64,000 nucleotides of DNA from Ramazzottius varieornatus (Eukaryota; Tardigrada; Eutardigrada; Parachela; Ramazzottiidae), in the NCBI GenBank assembly GCA_001949185.1, contig BDGG01000013.1, positions 478,408 through 542,407 of the forward strand. Reading direction: 5' to 3'. Below, one piece after another: positions 44,918 to 56,529 of the stretch (position 1 is the stretch's first letter; the number at the start of each line of letters is the position of its first letter). A program made the position numbers and the translations under genes. Under the pieces are notes generated by a model that searched no databases, had not been told where the DNA came from, and saw nothing but the letters and a program-made list of their open reading frames with translations.

Positions 44918-45088
44918 CCTGACAAAAGTTTTGGGTAGGCTGATGATAACCATAGGCCTGAGTATTTTGTGTGCATTCTTCCATGGTGAATTCCACCTTG
45001 ATCCATTCTAGCACCTCTTTGCTACTATGTGATTTTTGACAGCGGAAATGTCCACCTTTTTTACCCATTTATGTTGATGTTTTAACAG

Positions 45089-45094
45089 AATAAA
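45089..45094 (+). terminator. Polyadenylation signal, TSPO
   Basis: AATAAA about 170 bp past the TSPO stop codon. Confidence 0.5.
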
Positions 45095-45567
45095 AATCAA
45101 ACCCAGGACCATCGCAGTGAACCACGAAAATAATCACCATTTTCGAACAAAATTGGACAGTAGAAGATAGAAACGATTCGCTCACATCAGGAAGAAAGAC
45201 GAAAGAAGAGAAACGATATCACAGTTTGTTTAATTTCACAGGAAGAAAAATTCATGAGGGCTTCTCGTTGCCGCACGTTCGGGAAGTTTCCCCTCCGTGC
45301 CTCCGAGATGTCGGGTGAGTGCTGGGTTTGCAGAGAAGCGCCGCTCTCCATCACAGGCAGCAAGAACAGAGGTTTCTTTAGGTAAGGAGACAGAGACGGT
45401 CAGTAGTCAGTTTTTCCCCTCAAGCGAGACTGATGTCTGACCTATCCGTGTGGGACATCAGGGATTTAACGAAAGCCAAACATCCCCAGGATCGCGAACC
45501 TGCAAACAAAGTTTGAGTTAGCTTCCCGCGGTCCCGGATTCTTCCTTTCTTCCACTCTGAAGACCTT

Positions 45568-47484
45568 CTAATAAAATTTGACATTTATGAATAAAGGTAC
45601 TAAGCTTTCGGTGGGCTTTTCGCACGGGCTTACTTTGCTCAGCTTACTTTTGGCCGGAGGTTTATCCTTGCCCTGATCAAGCGGCGCAGAGGCACTTGGT
45701 TCCACCTTCCCCACTTCCCCTTTGCCTCTCGACTGAACCGAAGGCGGCACCACGTCGCTCCTTTCATTGTGTTTCGAGACGGAAAAGGCTCCTGAAGGTA
45801 TCCTGCTCGTCGGTGGTGTCATTGTGACTTCCCCTCTGGGCGTATCCACATAGTCTCCACGTCCATCCGCTTTCCTGTCAGGAGACTGCACAGGCTGCAA
45901 CTGAAGCCTTCCCTGTGCAATGTCGTTTTTCAACCTAGCCTGCTTCTTCTCGCGTTCTTTCTTGTCGTAGCCAAAGTCCAGGTTGACGTTCTTCTGCAGC
46001 CAGTCGAACGGAGAAGCCATACCGGAAGAAGAGTCGGTGGTCTCGTTAAGGACCTTCTGAAAGAGGGAACGGAAGAGGTTGTAGTTGGGCAGTTGATCGT
46101 AGGCCAGCTGGCGGGAGGCTTTGAGGGAACGACAGAAGGCGTCGGGCAGGTCCTGGCAAAGGTCTTCAGGGGAGATACTGCCTTTCTTGATACCGATACG
46201 TTTAATCCGGTCGATGGTACTGCCATCGTGGATACCCTGCCAGGGAAGCTTTCCTGCGGGAAAAAAACAACGTTGGTCAATTGCTCCCTCGACAGTCTAC
46301 AGGGGGAGAATCGAACTCCTCTAAGCATATATACAGTAGCATGACAGAAAAAGAAAACAGTGCAACCACCCACGATCATGAAAATGACAAAGGATTAATT
46401 TTTCGGTATCGTTACAATGTCCAATCGAGGATTAGGATGGCCACGGAGAATCGAAACATCCAGATTGCTACGTTATACTGTATCTGTGAGTGATGAAGGG
46501 GGGAAAGGCTGTGATTTAATGGCGGCGTAACGCTTCAGACCCTTCAAAAGTCAAAATCTACGTGTTGGGGCTCTTACCTTTGGCGAAATAAATGAACAAC
46601 AAGCTGAGAGATTCCAGGTCATCGCGATAACTGGGCTGTTTGCCCATGTGAGTCCTCAAGCTCATGTAGCGCGGTGTTCCAGCTGGCGACCTTCGTTCAT
46701 ACGGGTCCGGAGTCCATTCCCTGGCCAGGCCCAAATCCACCACATGTATCACGTTCTGCGTTCGACTACCCGGAAAGCCAATCAAGAAATTCTCCCCCTT
46801 GACATCCCTGTACAATATCCGCTCCGAGTGCAACACCTCAAACCTGTCCATCAACTGCAGGGCGATCATGGCGATACACGGTATGGAAAACTTCTTTCCG
46901 CACCGCTCAAACAACTCTTGCAGATTTGGGCCCAGTAACTGCATGACCAGCGCTCTGTAGGGCCCGAGGTTGGCCAGGGCTAAAATGTTGGGAAATCCAC
47001 CGGAATTTCGTTGCAACTTCCTCAGTAACTTGTACTCTCGGTCCAAACACGGACTAGTGCCGTATTTGTTCAGTTTCTCCAGCTTGATGGCCACATGATC
47101 CAAAGCCTTACTTCCATGAGGCCTCCTGTCAGCGATCTGCTGGCTGAGCTGGCCAATACGAATAGTGCCGAAACTGCCTCGGCCGATGACAGCACCACAA
47201 GTGTATGAACCAGCTACAGTGAGACCGCGCAACGAAGATTTCTCCCAGTCGCGAAATTCTTTGCTCAAGGAGGAATGCCGAGCTTCCATCATTTCAGCAG
47301 TGGTGAGCTTTGGCTGGGAAAGCGGCCATTGATGAGAGGTGCGGCCTTGGGGATGCCAGTTGGGGTTGAGGGGAGAATAGGGGTCTTCGTCAGTCGAGGA
47401 AGTAGCGGTGAAGTGACCACTGGTCGTCTGATCGGCAGTGTCTCCTTCGAAACTTACGTGGTTGGCGTGGGAGTAAGCCTGCAT
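45568..47484 (-). CDS. Casein kinase 1 family protein kinase, CK1-gamma-like
   Basis: Exons are 46578-47484 and 45568-46253, joined GCCAAAG|gtaaga ... cccgcag|GAAAG to read AKGKLPWQGI. The N-terminus (about 80 residues) is Ser/Thr/His rich. The kinase domain shows the Gly loop IGRGSFGTIRIG, VAIKLE with the ATP-binding Lys, LGPNLQELFERCGKKFSI, the catalytic loop ILYRDVKGENFLIG, HVIHVVDLGLARE, the CK1-specific GTPRYMSLRTHMGK and SYRDDLESL, then NYNLFRSLFQKV and WLQKNVNLDFGYDKK. The pattern is closest to CK1 gamma, which is membrane-attached and acts in Wnt/LRP6 and trafficking pathways. Oddities: RDVKPEN is RDVKGEN and DFG is DLG. The C-terminal palmitoylation Cys cluster of CK1 gamma is not seen; an alternative donor at about 45632 might replace the tail. 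Confidence 0.85.
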
Positions 47485-48526
47485 AACGATCCAACAGGGA
47501 CAAGAGGAAGCACACGGCTAGACGGGCTGGTTGAACCCGGCGACAACATTGGTGATCCGATCAACTGGAACTTTTAGAGGGTGAATCATATATGAATTTG
47601 CCGTCCTATCTCATCATCGAATGTTATCCTTGATCAACCCGGCGCGGCACCGTTTCGACACTTTGTTACTTATAGTTCAGGGGTCGTTTAGAGGTTGAAG
47701 GCCTATGTCCAGCCTCTGGACATTGCTAGGGAAAGTGCCCATGACTGCTGTGCGTATATATGCTGTACAAAGCCGAAATTGAATGGAACAAAAAACTTTT
47801 CAACGGATGTACTGGGTTTGCGAAACTCAAGGCACTTTTTTGACGCACTCGTAATTATGGTTGCACTTCAGCCTTGTCTCACGTTCTAAATCTCTTGGGC
47901 GAATTTGACTGTAGAAGATTCTTTTCAAGTGGCGCACACTTCCAGCCAATAACACCGAGAACATGCGCCAATGGAGAAAGCAAATTCTGTGCGTTTCATT
48001 TGCCGCCTTCTAAATGATTTCTCAAAAGTTTCGGCCAAAGTCTTGTTTGGTAACAAAGCGACTCTTATGTAAATGTAGATTAGCTACGGGTAAAACTAGC
48101 TCTTGAGGTCAACTGGTTATATTTGTCTTGAGATTAGCGCTATGGTCGTCTTACGCTCTTGTTTATTTTGAGTGGTATCTGTGCCTTCGGTTTCAGAGAG
48201 AGCACAGTGTAGCTCAAAGCCAAGGCAAAAGGACTTCCGAACCGCTACTGTACAGTACCATTGACAAAGTCGATGGAGGTTGCTCATTATTTAAATTTGT
48301 ACTACGTCTCGTTTACTCTTCAGCAGTAACAAGTTTAGCCGGCTGCGCAATGTTGCCAGTCCATCTCTTTTTACACTACACACGATAACAACTACTGATA
48401 AAGCCTCAACCACACGCGCCATTCTTGGGTCTACGTCCACCGCTTAAGATGAACTTGAACTTCTGAACACCGCAATTTATATCCAGTCCGTCGAATATTC
48501 GGGATCATCTTTTATTATCTCGACAA
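47485..48526. other. Divergent intergenic region with a hairpin repeat
   Basis: Between the CK1 and SDR starts. It holds one member of the hairpin family at about 47926-47973. Other frames have no support. Confidence 0.5.
47926..47973. repeat. Hairpin-family copy, intergenic
   Basis: CAAGTGGCGCACACTTCCAG ... ACATGCGCCAATGG upstream of the SDR gene; the outer arm remnant TGCGTTTCATTTGCCG follows. Confidence 0.85.
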
Positions 48527-50761
48527 ATGTCGTCGTTAGGTTTGTTGAGAACAGCAGGTGCCAGTCGTTTCACGATCTCCTTCGTATCCGCCTGTCTACT
48601 GTTTTATCTTCTTGGAACCCTACAATCCAGAATTGCTATTGTTTATCACTGTATCGAGATTCTTGGACAGTGTCTTTTGTCTGCCATTCTGTCTGGAGCA
48701 GTCGTCTCTTACTTGACCTACTATTCCAACTTAAAACTGAAAAGTTTGAAGGTTGATCCAACCGGTAAAGCTGTACTCATCACGGGATGTGATTCCGGGT
48801 TTGGGTAAGTTCCCATCCCTCATTACAAGGTCCAACAGTGGTCACCCAGATCTTTATCTCAAGTGGCGCACGCATTCGTTGCTATTGCCTGAGAGCGTGC
48901 GCGACTTGCGCGAACGATCTGGCTCAGTTCATTTGCTGAGCGCCCAAATGACGGGCTTGTCCATGTACGCAGGTTCGAGACGGCGCTGCGGTTGTACTGC
49001 GGTGGTTTCCATGTGTTTGCCGGATGTTTGGACAGCGAGATCAACGGAGGTGCAACTCTGGCCAAGGTCGACGGTTCGCAGCGTCTTGTTCCACTTACGC
49101 TGGACGTGACGAACCAGGAGCACGTGAACAAAGCTCTGGAAACTGTCACTTCCGGGTTGGCAACCCACAACTTGGGTCAGTATAATATTTCATCTTCCTA
49201 CGCATAGCCACGCATACTAGCCGCATTTTGACATTTCGTTTTCCAGAACTTTGGGCTATCATCAACAATGCCGGTGTAGTCACATTTTGTGAACTGGAGC
49301 TTTGCAGCCTCGACACCGTTTCCGTAAGTGAATCGAAGGACAACCGGAGAATGTTTTCTTCGCGATTATCTGGGACAGAAAAATTAATCGCCACGAATCG
49401 TTTATCACGACGATATAGAACCTCTTTGAACTTCATAAATTTCTAAATTGGGCTGCATTGGCTCGCTGCCTTACTTTTACTGACGTTGACGTAATGTGAG
49501 AAACCACACATGACGCAAAAGCATGCAAAGTAGGCATCGAAGATGACAAGTTGATCGTACGTCGATCGCCTCTTGTCACTTTGTTGAAACAGTTGCTCCC
49601 AATCATCTTCCGTCAACTTCGATGAGTTATTGGCTCATCTCACTAACTCGCCCATGCCACTCAATCTTTCAGTGGACCGACCTCACCCACTTTCCAAATT
49701 ACAGCAGTTCGAGATCACTATAGTTAACCCGCGCATTGCTTTCATTCACATATCTGTTTCAGAAAATACTGGAAGTCAACACGTTGGGCGCCATTCGCGT
49801 AACGCAAAAGTTCCTGCCGCTCCTTCGGCAATCACAAGGTCGCCTCATCATGATCTCTAGTTTGGCAGGCAAGCTGGCATACCCCGGCCTCATCGCTTAC
49901 TGTATGAGCAAACACGCTCTGGTGGCCCTCGCTGATGGACTGCGCCAAGAGCTGAAGAAATGGAACATTTCCGGTACGCGTACTCTACTACAACCTGGAT
50001 TCTTGTTCATGTTGGACCAGTTTTGCCTTTCTAGTGTCGACCATACTGTGTACGGGCTACCGAACTCGCATGCTGGACCCAGCCAAGCTGCTGCGCGAGA
50101 TGGAAGCTCACTGGAGGTCGGCGCCGGAAGATGTTCGAGCAGTATATGGAGAAGGCTACTTCCGCTCATTCTCCACCAAGTGTATACAGCGCCTAGCCAA
50201 CCTCTCGGGTGAAGTGGGTGAGGCAGTGGATGTCATTGTGACGGCGACGGAGAGCATCTACCCCAAAGACAACTACTACTCCTGTATGAAGGGTCAGCTG
50301 CGAGCTTTGGCCCGCTTTCTGCCCACCTCAGGGCAGGATCCCTACATGATGATCTTTGAGTCTTTCCAGCCGTTATTGTCACTGTTCCGCAAGGAGACGA
50401 AACCCAATCCTGACTTGATGCTCGAGCATCTGCTGGAGCCGGCAAAGAGGATGGCGGCTCAGCGATCCATCTCGATCGAAAACCCACTGGTACTCGTCAT
50501 CCGCTTTGTTACATATATCTTCTCCTCTGGCCTTCACGTAATATCTCTGTTCGATTTCAGGAAAACCATGATCAGGAGCCCATTGAATCGTCAAACAGAG
50601 CCGAGACCGAAGCCGACGATCAGGAGAAGAAGGGAAGCGAGGGTGAACAAGAGATTGATGTTAATGGTGACGTACAGGGGCAGTCGGTACCTGGCATACC
50701 GGAAGTTACCGGTATTGAAGAGGAAATCTCCGACGTTTTTGCGGGAAGAACAGAGGACTGA
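48527..50761 (+). CDS. Membrane-anchored short-chain dehydrogenase (SDR9C-like)
   Basis: Exons: 48527-48804, 48973-49175, 49247-49323, 49763-49973, 50035-50489, 50561-50761. Two hydrophobic N-terminal segments (FTISFVSACLLFYLLGTLQS and CLLSAILSGAVVSYLTYY) anchor it, probably in the ER. The Rossmann cofactor motif is TGCDSGFGFETA (TGxxxGxG), followed by VFAGCLD, IINNAGV, the Ser in MISSLAGK and the active-site Y-x-x-x-K in AYCMSKHALVALADGLRQEL. This pattern fits retinol dehydrogenase / 17-beta-HSD6 / BDH1-like enzymes that oxidise retinol, steroids or hydroxybutyrate. The protein is longer than usual (about 475 residues): after the catalytic core there is an acidic tail (EADDQEKKGSEGEQEIDVNG) on its own exon. 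Substrate cannot be told. Intron 1 has a hairpin repeat. Confidence 0.87.
48859..48908. repeat. Hairpin-family copy in SDR intron 1
   Basis: CAAGTGGCGCACGC ... GCGTGCGCGACTTG. Confidence 0.85.
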
Positions 50762-50967
50762 GCACACTGCATTTTGGTTTCTTAATTTTGTTGTACAGTA
50801 GTATTAGTGGAATACGTACCCCTTTGTAATAACTTTTCACACTTCGCACAACAAGCCGCTCAGCTCGTCATCGTGTTCAGCCAGAGAAGGCGCAGTCCTG
50901 CCGGTTTATTATTTGGACTCTGTCTTTAGCTGGTTTCCGTTGGGATCACCGATAACCAGACCGTAAT

Positions 50968-51600
50968 TCAAACTAAAAAAAACGGGGAAAGCCCATACCT
51001 AAAGCCGGGAAGGGGTGCATTTCCTACGAAGGAAAGACACCCCTTCCAACTCTTCCATTCAGTCTTTTTTTGGCTGCCCATCGGAAATGCCGATTGCAAT
51101 CGGATATGCCGATTATGAAACCGCAATTTTGATTGAAATTGAAGGAGTTTAATTTTGGTTAACGTGGGCAGACCACTGCTTTCCCATCCCACTACACCTT
51201 CCTTCCTTTTCCCGCTTGGCCAAGCTCCATGCTGGCTCATTTTCTTACGCTCCATTCGGTTTCCGCACTGGATATCGGGTTCCTTAACTGTACATTCATC
51301 CTCTGTGATCAAGACAACCCGCATTCCTCTCGATATGCTTCGTGCCGATGGGCAAACTTCGTTTGGTACACGTACGAAGGGAAAGTTTGTGAACAGTAAA
51401 ACGTTTGGAACACACGCCTGATTGACCTGTGTAGTGCCGTATGGATCGACTGTAATACTGCTCCTGCAGTGGGCAACGCATCTTCGAGATTTTCTATGGT
51501 GCCAGGAAGGGGTCATTTGCCTTCCTCCCAATACTCTGTCATGAGCCAAGAGTCTCAGCCAATATGTAAAAGCTTTGACTTCGGGATCGGCGAATGACAT
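50968..51600 (-). CDS. Unrecognised open frame of 210 codons
   Basis: The frame opens at ATG 51600 (MSFADPEVKAFTYWLRLLAH) and has no stop until 50968, long for this base composition. A Cys-containing stretch (QACVPNVLLFTNFPFVRVPN, then VLITEDECTVKEPDIQC) looks like an extracellular exon between acceptor-like 'acacag' and donor-like 'cgtaag'. The rest is basic and less convincing. No family is recognised. It may be a single exon of a decayed gene. Confidence 0.3.
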   Translation of the reverse strand: MSFADPEVKAFTYWLRLLAHDRVLGGRQMTPSWHHRKSRRCVAHCRSSITVDPYGTTQVNQACVPNVLLFTNFPFVRVPNEVCPSARSISRGMRVVLITEDECTVKEPDIQCGNRMERKKMSQHGAWPSGKRKEGVVGWESSGLPTLTKIKLLQFQSKLRFHNRHIRLQSAFPMGSQKKTEWKSWKGCLSFVGNAPLPGFRYGLSPFFLV

Positions 51601-52184
51601 GGTCCGGATGCGTTAAGATATCTATCCTCTCTACACAAACGAAAGCGCGCAGCGAGCTGCATGTCCGGTGCAATTCTCATGTTTTTTAATCCCAACATCT
51701 AACCAAATCGCTCACCAACTACAGTACAGTGTTACACGAAAATACTGTAAAACTTCTGTTCCGTACGAATCTGCTTTAGGGAATATCAGCAAATGCCAGC
51801 CTCGACAGTGGAACTCTCAACCCAAGTTTCTGGTTAGGAACCAGCAGAGATACTGAAAAACGAAAACAGCGATTGAAGAAGAAAGAAGCGTAGAGAACCG
51901 ACTGTTTTGCCGGTAGCGACAGGTCTGCCCGAGCCCCTACACAAGGCAGGACTGTCAATATCATTTGAACTAACGGACAAATGATGGGGACGATCGGTGA
52001 ATGCATCATTACGGTAATACTACTGCAGCATTCGTCGGGAACTTTACAGAACTTGGAGGCTTCGTACTACATTCTTCCGCCGTTACGCCTGCCGTTAGTT
52101 TCATCGTCTTAAGCTCGGTGCCAGCCCAGGTACTGTATTACAGTTATCGGTCAAACAGCGACACGACAACAACGCCATACACCA

Positions 52185-53895
52185 CTAGAGCAGCGAAACT
52201 GCCACTTGATCCGTAACGTACGTACACTTTGGGTTCAATTCAGCCGGCAAACGGCGTACTTTCGTTAGTTTCCGAACGGAAAATTTGCCGCAAGAGCAGC
52301 AGGTGCTGCAGATCCGGGGATCGCAACTAGCTCTTAACCGGAAGCTATCGTAACTATTGACGTGTCGAACTCTGTCCCGGAAAGGCTGATCAGTCAGCCG
52401 AGCTTTCTTCTGGGCAATCCGACAAAAGAGGCTTCGCAAATGGTCCATCGTCAGGTTGAAGACGGCGTAGATAATGGGGTTGACGCAGCTGGAGAACCAT
52501 GCGGTACATTGCGAGATCAGGATGACGGCGTACGGCACGCTGTCCTTGAGGCGGTAATCGGTCCAGACGTTTAACAAATTAACGCTGAAATACGGCGTCC
52601 AGCAGAAGATATGAGCCAACAGGACCAGGACGGTCAGTTTGATGGCCCGTAGCTTAATTCGGCCGACGATTCTGGACCTTCTATCCGCAGAAGGCTGCTG
52701 GAGAGGGCTGGCTACTCCCAAGGGCAAGCAGGCAACGTCGACCGTGGTGGCAATCTTGACGCCGCTTATGGTCACAGCGCACAGGGGAGCCACAAAGACA
52801 CACAGGGCTAGCCAGGTGACGTTGAGCTTCCGTTGCCAGCTGGCGGAATATCCGTGGCTTCGGCAAGCCAGTATTACCTGTCCGTTACTGACCACCCCGG
52901 TGTCCACCTGCCAAAATTCAAGCTGCTGGCCATGGTCTCGGTGTTGGACCAATTCAACTTAAATCGAAATCGATCGTTAAAAAAACATTCATGAGGTTGT
53001 ATCGAATAATTCGGGAGGCCGACCAACGAAACGTACACGACCGATATCCTAAGTGGCGCATTCTTCCAGCGAATAATATGTGCAAACTGCAAAAATTCGC
53101 TGCGTCCGCCCATCCCTTCATCGTTGACGTAAAGTACAGCCCCGGTCCGCCTTTACTACCTGTCTAACCTCCCCCCTCTTACGGGGTGCATCGTTACGTA
53201 CCTCTGCGTACTGCGAGGACGCAGCGAATTTTTACAGATAATTATGAGATCGTGCGCCACTTGGAATGACGATCTTGTACGTATCGTTTGCCGGCCTGCC
53301 ATTCCATGTGGTACCTGAAGAAATATGAAAATTTGCGGAATGGAGACAATTGCCGCTAGGCAAAATGAAACGAGGACCATCAAGCGATTGCGCTGTGTGG
53401 ACCGAGATAGCGACATTGGTCGGCAGATGGCTTGATAGCAGTCGTGGCTCATGCTGACCAGCACGAAGGCCTTCCCGACAAACAGGAAGCATTGCGTGTA
53501 TGTTGACACCTTGCACGTGATGTTCCCGTACGGTCCTCTGCCAAGAACGTCCCAGTGTAGTTCTGCCGAGATACTCAAGACCGCTGTTATTATGTCTCCT
53601 GGTAAAAAGAAGGTGATTGCGCAGCCCCAGTTATGAATTAAATTACAGTAATACAGTATAATTCACCTATAGCCAATGACGTAACATAAACGGAGACAGG
53701 CCGATGATGATGTCCGCTTGAACAGTGTATAATGAAGAGGACCAAAGAGTTGCCAATTAATGCAAATATCATGGTGCCAATCATAAGAACAATAAAGGCC
53801 GTAGACTGATAGATGCTAACGGAAGTAACATGCGTCGACGACAGGTTTTTGATCACATGTCCATCCATGTTGAAAGCCGGTGGAGTGACCTTCAC
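52185..53895 (-). CDS. Class A neuropeptide-type GPCR (vasopressin/CCAP/GnRH-like group), DCY variant
   Basis: Exons are 53667-53895, 53315-53598 and 52185-52907. TM1 is FIVLMIGTMIFALIGNSLVL (Asn1.50 present); TM2 begins at SVYVTSLAIG. Exon 2 carries the ECL1/TM3 Cys (NITCKVSTY), TM3 and TM4 (VLVSFCLAAIVSIPQIFIFL). The TM3 end reads SHDCYQAICRP, so the Arg of DRY is Cys. Exon 3 carries TM5, TM6 with FCWTPYFSVNLLNVW and TM7 with NPIIYAVFNL, then a long tail with a Cys cluster (CSTCCSC) that may be palmitoylated. FCWTPYF and the TM3-IL2 motif point to the vasopressin/CCAP/corazonin/GnRH receptor group. ATG 53895 or 53868 may start it. Intron 2 contains two nested repeats. Confidence 0.83.
53012..53285. 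repeat. Hairpin-family copy split by a second palindromic element
   Basis: Outer arms CAACGAAACGTACACGA (about 53020) and TCTTGTACGTATCGTTTG (about 53268) and inner arms AAGTGGCGCA (53051) / TGCGCCACTT belong to the dispersed hairpin family. Between them sits another element bounded by CTGCAAAAATTCGCTGCGTC (about 53085) and GACGCAGCGAATTTTTACAG (about 53217), inverted repeats of 21 bp with one mismatch. A possible ATAAT target duplication flanks it. Confidence 0.7.
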
Positions 53896-54465
53896 AACAG
53901 CGATCGCGCGCTGAAGAACTGAAGAGAAGCGGTGCTTTTAATGCTATGGATGCGGAAAGAACTCAACAGAGGATCCAACGTCAACAAGGAGGATGCTGTG
54001 ATTGGTAGAATTAGTCGATGATCATGACCAACAAGAGGGATTGCACCGTACCGTAACTTCCCGTTTTACTAAGAAGCTAGTATGTTTAGATCCTAGCGGT
54101 TCGAGTATTTGCTGCACGCCATCCGGAAGATGGTAGATGATTACCGGTTCTCCGCCCGGACTTCAGCTGCTTCGTCATACGAATGGGATAGTTCCACAGT
54201 CCGTACTGTCGAAGGGCCTACCTTGGATCTGAACGTCACATCGATAAACTTCCGGCAAGGGTATTCCGAACCAGAAACCCGAGTCTCCTGTTTGCACCCC
54301 GCCCGCGCACGGTTTCCACTGAATATCGCTGCCCTGACGGAATGGCGTGTTCTCCCAAGTACCATAAATATTGACAGCTTCATAACAGACACTTTCTCCG
54401 AAATGCACTAGGTCCTCTCAGTGAATATGTTGCAAGCTAAGAAGGAACCCTGCTCAAATAAGTAC

Positions 54466-54815
54466 GGTACAAGGTACAGGACATAATTCGGGCATACCGT
54501 TTTTCACATCATAATTGGGGCAGCGCAAAACGTTTGAGCATTATCGTCGACACTTGATTGATTCCTCATCGTACGCTGGTTGATACAACTTTAGGCTGTT
54601 TGACATTGCACAGACCCGTCTCCCAAGACAAATTCCTCTGAGCTTCGATGTTTTGTGGTTCTTCAACCTATCAATACTATGAAAAGAGAGATTGATCTAC
54701 CTCGGGAAGCAAGAAACAGGTGATGACTCGCTACAGGAGCTGAGAAAAAATATACCCGAATTATGGTGCGAAAACCGCTATGCCCGAATTATGTCCTGTA
54801 CCTCGTAGTCTAGGG
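54466..54815. mobile_element. MITE with ~50-bp terminal inverted repeats
   Basis: Left end GTACAAGGTACAGGACATAA and right end ATTATGTCCTGTACCTCGTA are inverted repeats. A second inner block (CATAATTGGGGCA / CCCGAATTATGGTGCG) extends them to about 50 bp. The body is similar throughout to the inner element of the chitinase pseudogene (about 32441-32761). There is no coding capacity. Confidence 0.75.
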
Positions 54816-56529
54816 AGCTCTTGTTTAAGCGGAAAAGTAAAAGATAAGGATATCATACCATGCCCTATCCCCCTACCAGCTTGATGGGACAACCGTTTCG
54901 ACCGGTTTGATTTCCTACAGGGTGAGTACGCCAAGTGACTACAACCTCGTAATATTCATGGCGCTCTCGACTGAGTGTATGTTGGTCCCCATCACTATTT
55001 TTTCTTGGTTTAGTATCCCTTTTGCTATCTTTTAAAAATAACTTGGCCAGAATGAATGGCTAAAGGAAGTCGAAATTCAACCCAAGACTAGGGAGGGTGC
55101 AACCGCATACCTGCTCCAGCGTGAAAATTTCGCTGTTCCTTCCTCCAGGAAAATAATCCGTTTTTCTCTCATCTGCACTTCTAAGTTAAAACTGCTGATC
55201 ACAAATTGCTTGGCGGTAGTTTAGCTTTTGCGAAAATTATGGTGGTTCATTATACCACTTGTTAATTTATTGATTCGGCAATTTTAGCGAATCGTTCCAA
55301 AATATTGGGTGGACGTCTGAAAATAAAGTTTCTCAAAATGGTTTCCGTCTTTTTCCGGTAACTAAAAGCAGGAAGGGGAAGCCGCACTCATGTGGAGCTT
55401 GAATCATAAACTTCTCGTGAGAGACTGAGGAAAACTTGAGTGCGGGGAAGACTTTTGACAAACACTGTGTTCGCTAGAATCAGCAGCTTTCTCAGAATTC
55501 GGGAAAACTTAGGAAAATTCTTGTTCGATTCTTTGACGAGATCTTACGATTTTGACGTTCAAGAAAGTTAGTTCAAAGACTGAGCTATAAGACAAACAGT
55601 CATAAGTAAGAAGTCTTCGTTTAGAACATAAATCACAATTTGTTCCACGAGGAGTGGTTTCCCGGCAAAATGGTCGAGTTCGACGGTCTTGATTCATGCA
55701 TCAAGTTAGTTTGACTTCATTGTGATCTTTTCCAAATTCTGATACGAACCTAGACAGATGTACCTCTGCTAAAACCAAATTGGGAAGAAATGACGGCACA
55801 TGGAGTGCCAGAGTGCCCGTTTTGTTCCTGCCGGAAAGTTTTCTTAACCGGAAGTCGTTCCAGTCAACTGCTCCAACCCAAGTCTCAACGCATCCAAATG
55901 GGCTATATCTCATTGGAAGCAGCGTAAAAAGTTCCACACATTATGTGACGGGACGAAAGGAAAGCAAACAGTCTGAATTTTGTATACGCCAAAGTTCCAG
56001 GTGGTAGCCACTTGGCGTACTCACCCTGTAAATCGAGCGGAACCATTACGGAAGGGTGTCGGACTTGAAGGCGGTTAGACGGACTCATATAGGCTTTATT
56101 CCCCATCAAAAACAAAGGAGAAAAGTCCGTTTACGGGCTTAGGGTGGAAACGAATTTAGATATCCTCTTTCGAGAGGAGGCTAGGGCATTAGTAAGTATT
56201 TAGCTGAGTATGTGATACAAGAACCGGGAAACTCCTCTACATTTGTGAAATTCAAGACTGTAAAACGAAAAAACACATCTCACTGTACAAGATAGAAAAG
56301 ATAGGTCAGGTGTTCCTCAGGAGCTCTTTCATCCGCCAACATCCCGCTGTTCCGGAGAACAGTTTTGAGAGCCAGTATCATTGACAGAGTAGCTCGGAAG
56401 ATCAAGCTCTCTGTATGCTCCACGAGTATCGACCCGACGGGAAGGGTTCAGTTACCCTCATCCACCCCCTGCTCCACCTGAAACACAGCAGACATATAGC
56501 AACCATCAGACCTTCGCTCAAGCACCACG

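Noticed and set aside
46290-46330. T-arm-like GGAGTTCGATTCTCC on the minus strand
   Set aside because: No cloverleaf around it; it lies at the edge of the CK1 intron.
54109-54411. Overlapping open frames on both strands; the minus frame has Cys spacing slightly like a hormone-receptor (HRM) domain
   Set aside because: No splice-consistent neighbours and both strands are open. The similarity is too weak to call.
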